A stretch of DNA of 64,000 nt from Labilithrix sp. (GCA_019637225.1 JAHBWC010000024.1:21634-85633); one strand, 5' to 3'. Numbered from the stretch's first letter, positions 19,285 through 28,396 are shown. Notes: generated by a model not told the origin, from the letters alone. A program made the numbers and translations.

Positions 19285-20829
19285 GTGACTCAGCTTCAAA
19301 GCGCCTCGGCCTCGGCCGGGGCCACGTCTTCACACGGTACTTTCGCGGCGCTCGGGCTCACCCATGAGCTCGTCCGCGCCGTCGCCCAAGAGGGCTACGT
19401 TCGCCCCACCCCCATCCAGGAGCGCGCCATCGCGCCCGTCCTCGACGGCCGCGATCTGCTCGGCTGCGCCCAGACGGGCACCGGCAAGACGGCCGCGTTC
19501 GTCCTGCCTGTCCTCCAGCGCCTCGCTCGCTCGGCGTGCACCGGCAAGGTGCGCGCCCTCGTCGTCGCGCCGACGCGCGAGCTCGCCGCGCAGATCGACG
19601 AGCGCGTCAGCGCGTACGGCCGCCACGTGGGCCTCCGCCACGCGGTCATCTACGGCGGCGTCGGTCAGCGCGCGCAGGAAGAAGCGGTTCGCCGTCGCCC
19701 CGACATCCTCGTCGCGACGCCGGGGCGCCTGCTCGATTTGATGGAGCAAGGCATCGTCCGCCTCGACGGCGTGGAGGTCCTCGTCCTCGACGAAGCGGAC
19801 CGCATGCTCGACATGGGCTTCATCCACGACGTCCGGCGCATCGTCGCCGCCGTCCCGAAGAAGCGGCAGACGCTGCTCTTCTCGGCCACCATTCCGACGG
19901 AGATCGCGCGGCTCGTCTCGAGCGTCCTGTCCGATCCGGTCCGCGTCGACATCGCCCCCGAGGTCACGACCGCCGAGCGCGTCGACCAGTGCGTCTACTT
20001 CGTCGCGAAGACGGAGAAGCGGCACCTGCTCGAGCGGCTCATCCGCGAAGAGGGCGCGGGCCGCTCGATCGTCTTCACGCGCACCAAGCACGGCGCCAAC
20101 CGCCTCGCCGAGCAGCTCTCGCGCGGTGGCATCCGCGCCGAGGCGATCCACGGGAACAAGTCGCAGGGCGCGCGCGAGCGGGCGCTCGAGGGCTTCCGCG
20201 CCGGCAGCCTCCCTGTCCTCGTCGCGACCGATCTCGCGGCGCGCGGCATCGACGTCGACGGCATCTCGCACGTCTTCAACTTCGAGCTCCCGAACGTGCC
20301 CGAGAGCTACGTGCACCGCATCGGCCGCACGGGCCGCGCGGGCGCGAGCGGCCGCGCGATCGCGTTCTGCGACGCCGAGGAGCGCTCGCTCCTCCGCGAC
20401 ATCGAGCGCTTCGTGAAGAAGCCGATCCCGGTCGCGGGGACCGTCGCCGCGAGGCCGCTCGACCCGGCGGAGCGTGACGCTGCCGCCGCGGACCGCGAGC
20501 ACGGCGGCCGCGGCAACGGCTCGAACCAGCGGCACGCTGGGGGTCGCGGCAACGGCTCTGGCCAGCGTCACGACGGCGGTCGCGGCAACGGCTCTGGCCA
20601 GCGTCACGACGGCGGTCGCGGCAACGGCTCTGGCCAGCGTCACGACGGCGGCCGAGGCCGCGCGAACGGCCACGCGGACCGCGCTCACGCCGCGCGCCCG
20701 AACGCCGCTCCGCCGGCCGCGGCAGAGGCGCCCGCGCGCCCCGAGCCGCAAGCTGCGACGCCGGCGGTGATGCCCGGCGATTCGACGCGGCGTCATCGGT
20801 CCCGTCGCTACCGCGGAGCCCGCTTTTAG
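19285..20829 (+). CDS. DEAD-box ATP-dependent RNA helicase, RhlE-like, with Gly/Arg repeat tail
   Basis: About 514 residues from GTG 19285 (GTG 19252 is in frame and also possible). All helicase motifs are present: Q motif ([10 protein letters not shown]), I AQTGTGKT, Ia [63 protein letters not shown]. The core ends near residue 390. A tail of about 120 residues follows, with four near-identical 12-residue [12 protein letters not shown] repeats and a basic end ([13 protein letters not shown]). Such low-complexity RG-rich tails in bacterial helicases bind RNA. It probably acts in rRNA processing or cold adaptation. Confidence 0.92.
   Translation: MTQLQSASASAGATSSHGTFAALGLTHELVRAVAQEGYVRPTPIQERAIAPVLDGRDLLGCAQTGTGKTAAFVLPVLQRLARSACTGKVRALVVAPTRELAAQIDERVSAYGRHVGLRHAVIYGGVGQRAQEEAVRRRPDILVATPGRLLDLMEQGIVRLDGVEVLVLDEADRMLDMGFIHDVRRIVAAVPKKRQTLLFSATIPTEIARLVSSVLSDPVRVDIAPEVTTAERVDQCVYFVAKTEKRHLLERLIREEGAGRSIVFTRTKHGANRLAEQLSRGGIRAEAIHGNKSQGARERALEGFRAGSLPVLVATDLAARGIDVDGISHVFNFELPNVPESYVHRIGRTGRAGASGRAIAFCDAEERSLLRDIERFVKKPIPVAGTVAARPLDPAERDAAAADREHGGRGNGSNQRHAGGRGNGSGQRHDGGRGNGSGQRHDGGRGNGSGQRHDGGRGRANGHADRAHAARPNAAPPAAAEAPARPEPQAATPAVMPGDSTRRHRSRRYRGARF
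20503..20646 (+). repeat. 36-bp in-frame tandem repeat (4 copies) in the helicase tail
   Basis: Units start at 20503, 20539, 20575 and 20611. The last three are almost identical in DNA and encode [12 protein letters not shown]; the first has diverged ([12 protein letters not shown]). DNA-level identity points to recent slippage or unequal exchange, so copy number may vary between strains. Confidence 0.9.
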
Positions 20830-20903
20830 CGAACAACAGAGAGTAGAGACTACCGCGCGGCGCGACTCATGACGTCGCGCCTTCTTTAGGAGGAGAGAAG
20901 CGC

Positions 20904-21095
20904 ATGGCAAACCCGAGCATGAACAAGCGTCTCAAGGAGCGGCAGCGCCAAGAGAAGCAGCGTGAGAAGGCCGCGAAGCGGCAGGAGCGCGCGAAGGAGA
21001 AGGGCGACCGTCCGCCGGCCGAGGCGGGCGTCGATCCGGATATCGCGCACATCGTTCCGGGCCCGCAGCCCGTCGTGGAAGAAGAGGACTTCTGA
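20904..21095 (+). CDS. Small conserved-type charged protein, unknown function
   Basis: 63 residues. It has an excellent ribosome-binding site (AGGAGGAGAG) before ATG 20904. The first half is very basic and helical (MNKRLKERQRQEKQREKAAK), and the second half is short and acidic, ending PVVEEEDF. It follows the DEAD-box helicase closely in the same direction. The charge layout suggests an RNA- or protein-binding helper, but that is inference. Function unknown. Confidence 0.72.
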   Translation: MANPSMNKRLKERQRQEKQREKAAKRQERAKEKGDRPPAEAGVDPDIAHIVPGPQPVVEEEDF

Positions 21096-21282
21096 GCGTC
21101 TCGTAGCGCGACCGACAGAGTCGGACGCACGAAGTCGCGACCCGGGCACCCAGGGGAGGAGGTGTCCGGGGAAGCGAGCCGGACCCCACATCGGGGAGGC
21201 TCGAGCTCGATCGTTCGACCGGGGGAGCCGCGTCGGGGCGGGACCGCATCATGGTCGACGGCGATCGGGCATACTCACGCTC

Positions 21283-21774
21283 GTGTTGCTCGAGCCGCGA
21301 GCCGTCGCTGCCTTCGCCACCGCCGTGGCCCGCGCGCTCGGGTTGACGGACGCGACCGGCGCTCCGCTCCAGTTCGAGGAGCCGCGGACGCCGCAGGCGC
21401 TCGATGCCCTCAGGCTGCGGCTCGGGACGGCGCTCGACGCGCGCCGCCCGTCCAAGCACGCGCCGTCGATCGGCGAGGTCGTCGGCCTGCTCGTCTCGCG
21501 CCGCGACGGCTCCGTCGGCCGCCGCGCCTGGCCGGCTCGTCCCGCCGCGGGCTCGGGCCCGAGGCTCGGGACGTCGCGCGCGCTCGCGGAGCTCGTCGAG
21601 CTCGTCGCGCAGGGGAGCTTCGAGCGAACCAAGCGAGCCGAGCGCGGGCGCGTCCTCGCCGAGCTGCTCCTCGTGTTCGAGCTCGAGTCGCTCCTGTCGC
21701 CGCCGGTCGAGCCGACCGCCGACGCCGAAGAGGCGCTGCGGCGCGTCCGGAAAGCGCTCGCGGCGCGCGCGTGA
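21283..21774 (+). CDS. Hypothetical protein
   Basis: 163 residues if started at GTG 21283; the frame is open further left but without a good start. GC-rich codon use matches neighbours. The product is Ala/Leu/Arg-rich and helical (RALAELVELVAQGSFERTKR, GRVLAELLLVFELESLL), with no signal peptide or motif. It converges directly on the DUF1554 lipoprotein gene, stop to stop. No family recognised; the start is uncertain. Confidence 0.5.
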   Translation: MLLEPRAVAAFATAVARALGLTDATGAPLQFEEPRTPQALDALRLRLGTALDARRPSKHAPSIGEVVGLLVSRRDGSVGRRAWPARPAAGSGPRLGTSRALAELVELVAQGSFERTKRAERGRVLAELLLVFELESLLSPPVEPTADAEEALRRVRKALAARA

Positions 21775-22653
21775 CTACGGTTGCTCGAGGCAGAAGAGGC
21801 CCGCCTTGCGGCCGCACTCCTGGATCGTCCCGTTGTTCCACCCGGCGGCGTACGACGCCGTCATGTACTCGCCGACGTCCAGGCTGAAGCCTTCGGTCGT
21901 CCAGTCCGTACAGTTGTATTGTGCACCTCGGCCGCCGCCTTCGGTGCCGGTCCACGCGTACATCGTGGCGCCCGACGAGAAGCGCGTCCCGCGCTCGTCG
22001 AGGAGGAGCGTACCGAACGTGTCGTACGGCTTCGTGCCGAGCGACGCCTTGTTCGGGAACAGGACGGCGCTTCGATCCGTGTTGTACCAGGGCGACGCGT
22101 CTTCGATGCGGTCGATGGCGTCGGTCGACGAGTCGCTCAACCAGGCGCGCCACGTCCCGCCGAGCTCCGCCGAGGCGGCGACCTCGGTACACAGCTTGTC
22201 GGCGCCGGCGAGCCCGTTCGCGGCGCCGCCGCCCTTCTTCAGGTTCGCGTTGTAGGTGACGCTCGTGAGGAACGCGCGCTTGGCGTTCGCGGCGGTCCCG
22301 CGCGGAGGCCGGGCAGGGGACGAGTTGCCGCCGGGGATCCCGCAGCCCGAGCTGCCGCCCTCGCGAAAGAAGAAGTTGAGGCTGTCGTCGGTGCAAGAGA
22401 GGCCGATCAGCTCCTTCGACGTGTCGACCGAGCCGCACGCGGGCTGCGTGCACCCGTGGTCGCAGCGCGCTCCGCATACGCCGCCCAGCTGCCCGCAGAA
22501 GTCGAGGCAGGCCTGGCTCGCGCCGCTCCCGGTTCCGGTGCCGCCGTTCGGTTCGCCGCCCACGCGGTCGTCGATCGTCGACGTGGCGCACGCGGCGAGC
22601 CACAGCGCGGCGCAGGCGAAAGGCACGCGTACGTTGAGAGCGAGCAAAGTCAT
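21775..22653 (-). CDS. DUF1554-domain lipoprotein
   Basis: 292 residues from ATG 22653 (AGGAGA seven bases upstream). The signal peptide ends in a lipobox (LWLAAC, about residue 20). A short Gly/Ser linker and a Cys-rich stretch (CLDFCGQLGGVCGARCDHGC) follow. The C-terminal domain has AFLTSVTYNANLKKGGGAANGLAGADKLC, TWRAWLSDSSTDAIDRI and a closing W..G....CG...GLFCLEQ, the DUF1554 pattern of C-lectin-like surface proteins known from Leptospira and Myxococcota. Likely exposed at the outer membrane; ligand unknown. Confidence 0.85.
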   Translation of the reverse strand: MTLLALNVRVPFACAALWLAACATSTIDDRVGGEPNGGTGTGSGASQACLDFCGQLGGVCGARCDHGCTQPACGSVDTSKELIGLSCTDDSLNFFFREGGSSGCGIPGGNSSPARPPRGTAANAKRAFLTSVTYNANLKKGGGAANGLAGADKLCTEVAASAELGGTWRAWLSDSSTDAIDRIEDASPWYNTDRSAVLFPNKASLGTKPYDTFGTLLLDERGTRFSSGATMYAWTGTEGGGRGAQYNCTDWTTEGFSLDVGEYMTASYAAGWNNGTIQECGRKAGLFCLEQP

Positions 22654-22884
22654 CGAGCGATCTCCTGTGCCGAGCATAAGGGCAAACCGTGTGCCGCGCA
22701 TTGCGCCGAGTTTCTGCGATCTCCGGTGTGCGAGCCTGGAGCACGAAGCGCCAAAGTGGCTCGCCCGGTGCAACGCCGTCCGCGGCGCGTCACGGCGAGC
22801 GGCGAGCCGTGTGAATTGCGCGGTCGGTCTCGCCGGCGGTCGGGCCTCGCGAGCGTCAGCCTTCCGCCCCAGAGCCGACGCGTC

Positions 22885-23487
22885 TCACCGGAGGCGCGTG
22901 ACGTACCAGGCGCCGCGCCAGGCGGTCATCTCGGCGATGTCGAGGTGGCGCGTCTTGCCGTCGATCGAGAACGAGAGCTTCGAGTGCTTCACCCGCCAGA
23001 GGGGCTTTTTGAAGTCCCTCTTCTTCGGCGTGATCTGGACGATCGAGCGACCGAGCTCGAAGGACACGAAGCGGGCGCGCTCCACGCCCTTCATGCGCTT
23101 GTGCGTTCGCTCGACGGAGCGGCGGAAGCCGTTCGAGACCTTCTTCTCCCAGGCCTTCGCCGGATCGGTCGAGTCTCGGACGAGCATGTAGGCGTCGCGC
23201 GGAAAGAGCGCGTCGCTCGCGAGGTCGGGGTTGTCCTGGGCGATGGCCTCGAGGAGGTGCCGCATCCGCGCTTCGAGATCCTGGCCGCTCGACGCCGGGA
23301 TCGCCGTGTCGTTCAGCGTGTCGTCGTCGGAGGCGCGTGCCGCGGCCCCGTCGTCGCCGGCGTCGAGCACGGTCTTGAGCAGCGCGGCGGCATCGGGCGT
23401 CGCCGCGGCGCTCTTTTCGGAGCACCCGGTGGCGACCAGCGCCGACAGAGCGGCGACGGCAAGGACGACCCGCCCGCCTAGCCGCAT
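22885..23487 (-). CDS. Putative lipoprotein, unknown function
   Basis: 200 residues. The signal peptide RVVLAVAALSALVATGCSEK ends in lipobox LVATGC. After a 40-residue Ala/Asp-rich linker, the mature part is a single alpha/beta domain (HLLEAIAQDNPDLASDALFP, VSFELGRSIVQITPKKRDFK, WRVKHSKLSFSIDGKTR, MTAWRGAWYVTRLR). The final strands resemble small periplasmic domains measuring or binding peptides, but no named family is recognised. It starts three bases after the stop of the dehydrogenase gene, so the two share a transcript. Confidence 0.7.
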   Translation of the reverse strand: MRLGGRVVLAVAALSALVATGCSEKSAAATPDAAALLKTVLDAGDDGAAARASDDDTLNDTAIPASSGQDLEARMRHLLEAIAQDNPDLASDALFPRDAYMLVRDSTDPAKAWEKKVSNGFRRSVERTHKRMKGVERARFVSFELGRSIVQITPKKRDFKKPLWRVKHSKLSFSIDGKTRHLDIAEMTAWRGAWYVTRLR

Positions 23488-23489
23488 CG

Positions 23490-24716
23490 TCAGGCCAGGT
23501 TCGGCAGCGGGACGATGTCGACGTGCAGGACCTCTTCGAATGCGCGGATCTCGGCGAAGCACGCCTCGCTCGGGCGCGAGACGACGCGGAGCTTCGCGCA
23601 CGAGGCGCCGCCGCCTTCGAAGACGGTGTTGGTGACTTCTTCGACGTTGATGCCGTGCCGCTTGATGACGGCGAGCACGTTCGCGAGCGTGCCGACCTTG
23701 TCGAGCATCCGGATGACCATCTGGAAGCGCGCGTTCGAGAGGTTCATCACGTTCTGCACGTTCGGCACGGTGCCCTCGAGCAAGAACGAGCGAACGACGC
23801 GCACCGTCTCGGCCGCGATCGCGAGCTGCGCCTGGTCGGTCGAGGCCGCGATGTGCGGCGTGGCGTAGAGGAAGCCGCCCGTCGCGCTCGGCGTGGTGAG
23901 CGTGAAGAGGTCGGGGGAGACCTCCTTCGTTCCGCGCGGCTCGTTCGGGATCACGTCGATGCCGACGCGGAGGCCGCGGTCCTTGATCGCCGCCTGCATG
24001 GCCTCGTAGTCGACGAGGTCGGGGCGCGCGCAGTTGATGAACATCGCGCGCTTCGGCATGAGATCGAAGATCTTGCGGCTGACGCACTGGCGCGTCCGCT
24101 CGTTGAGCGCGAGGTGCACAGTGAGGATGTCGGACTTCGACGCCAGCTCCTCGAGCGAGGCGCAGAAGCCCACGCCGAGCTCCGCGGCGCGCGCCTGCGT
24201 GAGGTTCTTGCTCCACGCGATCGGCTGGAGGCCGAAGGCCCGCGCGCGTGAGGCGACGTCGCGGCCGATCGCGCCGAGGCCGGCGATGCCGATCGTCTTG
24301 CCGAGGAGACCCTCGGCCTTGCCGTACTCGAGCCGCTCCCACTTGCCGCTCCGGAGCGAGGCGACGGCGTCCGGGATCCGGCGGTCGAGGGCGACCATGA
24401 GCCCGAAGACGAGCTCGGCCACGGCCGACGAGTTCTTGCCGGGGCAGTTGGCGACGTAGATGCCACGCTCGCTCGCGGCCTTGACGTCGATCTTGCTCGT
24501 CTCGGCGCCGGCGCGGACGATGAGGTTGAGCTGGCGCGCGCTCTCGATGGCCTTGCGCGTGACCTCCTTGGAGCGGACGATGAGGATGCCGACCCCGGGG
24601 ATCTTCGACTCGAGCGTCTCCTTCGTGACCTCCGGCTCGTAGAGCACGTCGACGGGAAGGGTCCGCAGCTCTTCGACTGCGCGCGGGTGAAGCTTGTCTG
24701 CAACGAGGACACGCAT
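23490..24716 (-). CDS. serA: D-3-phosphoglycerate dehydrogenase-like 2-hydroxyacid dehydrogenase
   Basis: 408 residues from ATG 24716 (an in-frame ATG at 24728 adds four). The D-2-hydroxyacid dehydrogenase fold has the NAD site GIAGLGAIGRDVASRARAFG and the catalytic Arg/Glu/His in NCARPDLVDY, IPNEPRG and ATPHIAASTDQAQ. A C-terminal ACT domain (about 325-405, FQMVIRMLDKVGTLANVLAV) is typical of serine-feedback-regulated SerA. It would oxidise 3-phosphoglycerate in serine biosynthesis. The RPD in place of the usual RGG after the catalytic Arg leaves some doubt about substrate. A downstream lipoprotein is co-transcribed. Confidence 0.85.
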   Translation of the reverse strand: MRVLVADKLHPRAVEELRTLPVDVLYEPEVTKETLESKIPGVGILIVRSKEVTRKAIESARQLNLIVRAGAETSKIDVKAASERGIYVANCPGKNSSAVAELVFGLMVALDRRIPDAVASLRSGKWERLEYGKAEGLLGKTIGIAGLGAIGRDVASRARAFGLQPIAWSKNLTQARAAELGVGFCASLEELASKSDILTVHLALNERTRQCVSRKIFDLMPKRAMFINCARPDLVDYEAMQAAIKDRGLRVGIDVIPNEPRGTKEVSPDLFTLTTPSATGGFLYATPHIAASTDQAQLAIAAETVRVVRSFLLEGTVPNVQNVMNLSNARFQMVIRMLDKVGTLANVLAVIKRHGINVEEVTNTVFEGGGASCAKLRVVSRPSEACFAEIRAFEEVLHVDIVPLPNLA

Positions 24717-24846
24717 GGCGGCGCGCATCCTAGCCGAATGCGCGAAATTTAGTAGGTCAATCGCTTGATATGGCGCTCATTTCCGGGGCTCCGCGGCGCC
24801 CTGGAGAGGGCAGGCGATGAGCGGGGGATCGAGGCTCGGCTTCGGG

Positions 24847-25365
24847 TCAGCCGGGGAGGCGGATGCGTCCGCGCTTCGTCGCGAGGACGGGAGCGCCGCC
24901 CTCTTCGGAGAGGAATGGGGCGAGCTGGTTCTGGGCGAAGCGGGTCATCTTCGCGTCGAACGGGCCGCCGTCCGCACCCGGCTTCACCGCCAGGTAGAGA
25001 TCGCCGCGCGGACCGACGCGGAGCGTGCCCGGATCGAGCGGCTCCTCGCTGCCGTCGCTCAAGACGAGGATTGCGTCCCCCTCGGACGCGTCGGCGTCGC
25101 TGCCCTCGGCCCGGACGCTGCGGACGAAGAACGGGACGTCGTCGACGGTGAAGTACGTCCAGTCGTAGCCGTTCGTGAGGATGAAGCGGCCGTCGTCGGG
25201 GTGGCGCGCGATCCACGTGTGGAGCGCGGCGGCGAGCTTCGGGTGATCGACGGGCGCGTCGTCGTGGTGGAAGCGGCCCTCGCCGTCGAGCCGGAGGGTG
25301 CTCTCGCGCGAGCGCCCTTCGGGCGCCGGGAAGCGGAAGAACTCGGGATGGTCGCCGGGCTTCAT
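24847..25365 (-). CDS. DUF1285 family protein
   Basis: 172 residues from ATG 25365, which follows a strong GGGAGGG site; the frame extends upstream without homology. Characteristic segments are LRLDGEGRFHHDDAPVDHPK, RFILTNGYDWTYFTVDDVPFF and a C-terminal half with LYLAVKPGADGGPFDAKMTR, matching DUF1285. Function is unknown for the family. It is divergent from the menaquinone operon, so their promoters share the 25366-25514 interval. Confidence 0.8.
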   Translation of the reverse strand: MKPGDHPEFFRFPAPEGRSRESTLRLDGEGRFHHDDAPVDHPKLAAALHTWIARHPDDGRFILTNGYDWTYFTVDDVPFFVRSVRAEGSDADASEGDAILVLSDGSEEPLDPGTLRVGPRGDLYLAVKPGADGGPFDAKMTRFAQNQLAPFLSEEGGAPVLATKRGRIRLPG

Positions 25366-25430
25366 GGCCCTCCCAAGGTAAGGCGCGCGGCGCCGCGAGG
25401 ACACGGGATCCCCTGCAGAATCGCGGCCTC

Positions 25431-25458
25431 TTGACGCCTCGGCGATGCGGCCTATAAG
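25431..25458 (+). promoter_or_regulatory. Putative sigma-70-type promoter of the menaquinone operon
   Basis: TTGACG (25431-25436) and TATAAG (25453-25458) are spaced by 16 bp, a near-consensus pair that is conspicuous in this GC-rich DNA. Initiation is predicted near 25465, about 50 bp before the mqnL start. Confidence 0.6.
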
Positions 25459-25462
25459 AACC

Positions 25463-25478
25463 TTCAAAAGATTTTGAA
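25463..25478. promoter_or_regulatory. Perfect 16-bp palindrome at the predicted start site; candidate operator
   Basis: TTCAAAA-GA-TTTTGAA (7-2-7) lies immediately downstream of the -10 element, where a bound dimer would block initiation. Its AT content contrasts with the flanks. A hairpin in the 5' UTR is an alternative. The cognate regulator is unknown. Confidence 0.5.
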
Positions 25479-25514
25479 AGTTCCGAGCCCCTCAGAACCG
25501 CAAGGAAAAGCGCG

Positions 25515-27782
25515 ATGTACGACGGCTTGAGCGCCTTCGTGGATACCCTCGAGCGCGAGGGCGAGCTCGTGCGCATTCGACGCGAGGTCGATCCCTACCT
25601 CGAGATCGCCGAGATCGCCGATCGGGCGATGAAGGCCGGCGGCCCGGCGCTCCTCTTCGAGCGCCCGAAGGGGACGCGCGGCCCGGCCGGGACGAGCCAG
25701 ACCGGCTCGCGCTTCCCTCTCCTCATCAACGCGTTCGGATCGCGGCGGCGGATGTCGCTGGCGCTCGGCGTCGAGGACCTCGAGGAGCACGCGCGCGCGA
25801 TCGCGGAGCTCGTGCACACGAAGGCGCCGGGGAGCGCGCGCGAGCTCGCCGAGATGGCGCGGAAGCTCCCGGCCCTCGGCCACGCGGTGCCGCGCAAGGC
25901 GTCGCGCGCGCCGTGCCAGGAGATCGTGCTCGAAGGCGACGCCGTCGATCTCGACGCGCTGCCCGTGATGACGACCTGGCCGAAAGACGGCGGCCCGTTC
26001 TTCACGCTGCCGAACGTCATCACGCGCGATCCCGACACTGGCGCGCGGAACATCGGCATGTACCGGATGCAGCGCATCGATCGGCAAACGACCGCGATGC
26101 ACTGGCAGATCCACAAGACCGGCGCGCGGCATTTTCGCCGCGCGAAGGAGCTCGGCAAGCGGCTCGAGGTCGCGGTCGCCTTCGGCGGCGATCCCGCGCT
26201 GACCTACGCCGCGACGGCGCCGCTCCCCGACGGGATCGACGAGTGGATGTTCGCGGGCTTCCTCCGCGGGCGCTCGGTCGAGCACGTGCGCTGCAAGACG
26301 GTCGACCTCGAGGTGCCGGCGTGCGCCGACTTCGTCCTCGAGGGCTACGTCGATCCGAGCGAGCCGCTCTTCGACGAAGGGCCGTTCGGCGATCACACCG
26401 GCTACTACACGCCGGTCGACGGCTTCCCGCGCTTCCACGTCACCTGCGTCACCCACCGTCGCGACGCGATCTACCCGTCGACGCTCGTCGGGCCGCCGCC
26501 GATGGAGGACGCGTGGCTCGGCAAGGCGACCGAGCGCCTCTTCCTCCCGCTCCTCCGGATGATGTTCCCGGAGGTGGTCGACATGAACCTCCCGGTCGAG
26601 GGCGCGTTCCACAACCTCGCGATCGTCTCGATCAAGAAGCAGTACCCGTTCCACGCCACGCGCATCGCGCACGGCCTCTGGGGCGCGGGGCAGATGTCGT
26701 TCACCAAGGTCGTGTGCGTCGTCGACGAGGACGTCGACGTGCAGAACACGGCCGAGGTGGCGTGGCGGCTCCTCGCGAACCTCGATCCGAAGCGCGACGT
26801 CTCGATGGTCGACGGCCCGGTCGATCAGCTCGACCACGGCGCCAGCCAGGCGCTGTGGGGCGGCAAGATGGCGATCGACGGCACGAAGAAGTGGCCCGAG
26901 GAGGGCTACAAGCGTGACTGGCCGGAGGTCTGCACCCAGAGCGACGCGATCAAGGCGCGCGTCGACGCGATGTGGTCGGAGCTCGGGATCCCGCTCGGCG
27001 ACGCGCGCGCATCGCGTGGGGCGTCGCCCAAGGTCGAGGCCGAGCTCGCGCGTCGCGCGGCGGCTCCGGCGGCCCACGCCGACGGCAACCGCGAGATGTT
27101 CGACCGGATCGCGCCCACCTACGACCGCGTGAACCGCGTGATGTCGCTCGGCATCGATCGCCGCTGGCGCGCGCGCGCCGTCGAGATGCTCCGGCCGGCG
27201 ATCGAGGGGCGCACGCGGCCGCGTGTGCTCGATCTGTGCGCCGGGACCCTCGACCTCGCCGCGCTGATCGAAGAGGCGTTCCCCGAGGCGCACGTCGTCG
27301 CGTGCGACGCGTCGGAGAAGATGCTCGCGCTCGGTCGCGCGAAGGTGCGCCACGTCGAGTGCGTGGCCGGCGACGCGCTCGCGCTGCCGTTCGAGGACGG
27401 CTCGTTCGACGCCGTCGTCTGCGGGTTCGGCGTGCGAAACCTCGCCGATCTCCGGCGCGGGCTCCGTGAGGTGCGGCGCGTGCTCGATCCGCGCGGCAGC
27501 TTCGTCACGCTGGAGCTGTTCCGTCCGCGCGGGGCGACCTCGCGGCTCGTGCACGGCGCGGGCCTTCGCTACGCGCTGCCCGTCCTCGGTGCGACGCTCG
27601 CGAAGGATCGCGAGGCGTACGAGTACCTCGCCGAGAGCATGGAAGGCTTCGTCACGCGCGAGGCCTACGAGCGCATGCTCGAAGAGGAGGGCTTCGGGGC
27701 CGTCGACGGCGTCGACCTCACGCTCGGCATGGCGTCGATCGTGCGCGCGCGGGCACACGCCCGCGAGGAGGCCGCCCAGTGA
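25515..27782 (+). CDS. mqnL-menG: MqnL (UbiD-like decarboxylase)-MenG (UbiE-like methyltransferase) fusion
   Basis: 755 residues. Residues 1-500 are a UbiD-family prFMN-dependent decarboxylase (PVMTTWPKDGGPFFTLPNVI, MYRMQ, DEGPFGDHTGYYTPVDGFPR, AIYPSTLVGPPPMED). After a linker (about 500-520), residues 520-750 are a UbiE/MenG class I methyltransferase (MFDRIAPTYDRVNRVMSLGI, VLDLCAGTLDLA, SFDAVVCGFGVRNL, DPRGSFVTLELFRP). In the futalosine pathway the first decarboxylates the prenylated naphthoate and the second C-methylates demethylmenaquinone. Normally these are separate genes. The stop overlaps the mqnM start (GTGA). Confidence 0.93.
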   Translation: MYDGLSAFVDTLEREGELVRIRREVDPYLEIAEIADRAMKAGGPALLFERPKGTRGPAGTSQTGSRFPLLINAFGSRRRMSLALGVEDLEEHARAIAELVHTKAPGSARELAEMARKLPALGHAVPRKASRAPCQEIVLEGDAVDLDALPVMTTWPKDGGPFFTLPNVITRDPDTGARNIGMYRMQRIDRQTTAMHWQIHKTGARHFRRAKELGKRLEVAVAFGGDPALTYAATAPLPDGIDEWMFAGFLRGRSVEHVRCKTVDLEVPACADFVLEGYVDPSEPLFDEGPFGDHTGYYTPVDGFPRFHVTCVTHRRDAIYPSTLVGPPPMEDAWLGKATERLFLPLLRMMFPEVVDMNLPVEGAFHNLAIVSIKKQYPFHATRIAHGLWGAGQMSFTKVVCVVDEDVDVQNTAEVAWRLLANLDPKRDVSMVDGPVDQLDHGASQALWGGKMAIDGTKKWPEEGYKRDWPEVCTQSDAIKARVDAMWSELGIPLGDARASRGASPKVEAELARRAAAPAAHADGNREMFDRIAPTYDRVNRVMSLGIDRRWRARAVEMLRPAIEGRTRPRVLDLCAGTLDLAALIEEAFPEAHVVACDASEKMLALGRAKVRHVECVAGDALALPFEDGSFDAVVCGFGVRNLADLRRGLREVRRVLDPRGSFVTLELFRPRGATSRLVHGAGLRYALPVLGATLAKDREAYEYLAESMEGFVTREAYERMLEEEGFGAVDGVDLTLGMASIVRARAHAREEAAQ

Positions 27783-28396
27783 GCCGCAAGAAGAAGATCG
27801 TCGTCGGGATCACTGGCGCGAGCGGGGCGCCGTACGCGCGCCGGCTGCTCTCGTACCTCTCGGCCCGCGTCCGGGGCGCCGGCGACGTCGAGGTCGGCGT
27901 CTGCCTCTCCGCCACGGCGCCCGAGGTCTGGGCGCTCGAGTGCGGCGGCGATCTGCGCGAGGCGATCGATCTGCCGGTCTACGGGATGCGCGACTACAAG
28001 GCGCCGTTCGCCAGCGGGAGCGCCGGCTGGGACGCCATGGCGATCGTCCCGTGCTCGATGGGCACGTGCGCCCGCGTCGCGCACGGGATCTCCGACACGC
28101 TGCTCACGCGCGCGGCCGACGTCATGATCAAGGAGCGGCGCACCCTCGTCGTGGTGCCGCGCGAGACGCCGCTTTCGGTCATCCACCTCGAGAACCTGAC
28201 CGCGCTCGCGCGCGTCGGCGCGACGATCCTCCCGGCGATGCCGTCGTTCTACGGCAAGCCCGAGGGCGTCGACCAGCTGCTCGACACGGTCGTCGGTCGC
28301 GTGCTCGATCACCTCGGGCTCGAGCACGATCTGGTGAAGCGCTGGGGGCCGTCGGAACAGGAGACGTCGGGAGTGAAGAAGGAAGGCCGATCATGA
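27779..28396 (+). CDS. mqnM: Flavin prenyltransferase, UbiX family (MqnM)
   Basis: 205 residues with a GTG start overlapping the upstream stop. UbiX motifs are clear: VVGITGASGAPYARRLL (N-terminal FMN site), VPCSMGTCARVAHGISDTLLTRAADV, ERRTLVVVPRETPLSVIHLENL and LPAMPSFYGKP. The enzyme prenylates FMN to make prFMN, the cofactor of the adjacent UbiD-like domain, so the pairing is functionally coherent. It ends in an ATGA overlap with the next gene. Confidence 0.95.
   Translation: MSRKKKIVVGITGASGAPYARRLLSYLSARVRGAGDVEVGVCLSATAPEVWALECGGDLREAIDLPVYGMRDYKAPFASGSAGWDAMAIVPCSMGTCARVAHGISDTLLTRAADVMIKERRTLVVVPRETPLSVIHLENLTALARVGATILPAMPSFYGKPEGVDQLLDTVVGRVLDHLGLEHDLVKRWGPSEQETSGVKKEGRS

Noticed and set aside
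20503..20646. 36-bp repeats as a CRISPR array
   Set aside because: The units are contiguous without spacers and keep the helicase reading frame.
25464..27758. 764-codon minus-strand open frame opposite mqnL-menG
   Set aside because: No recognisable motif, whereas the plus-strand frame has complete UbiD and UbiE signatures.
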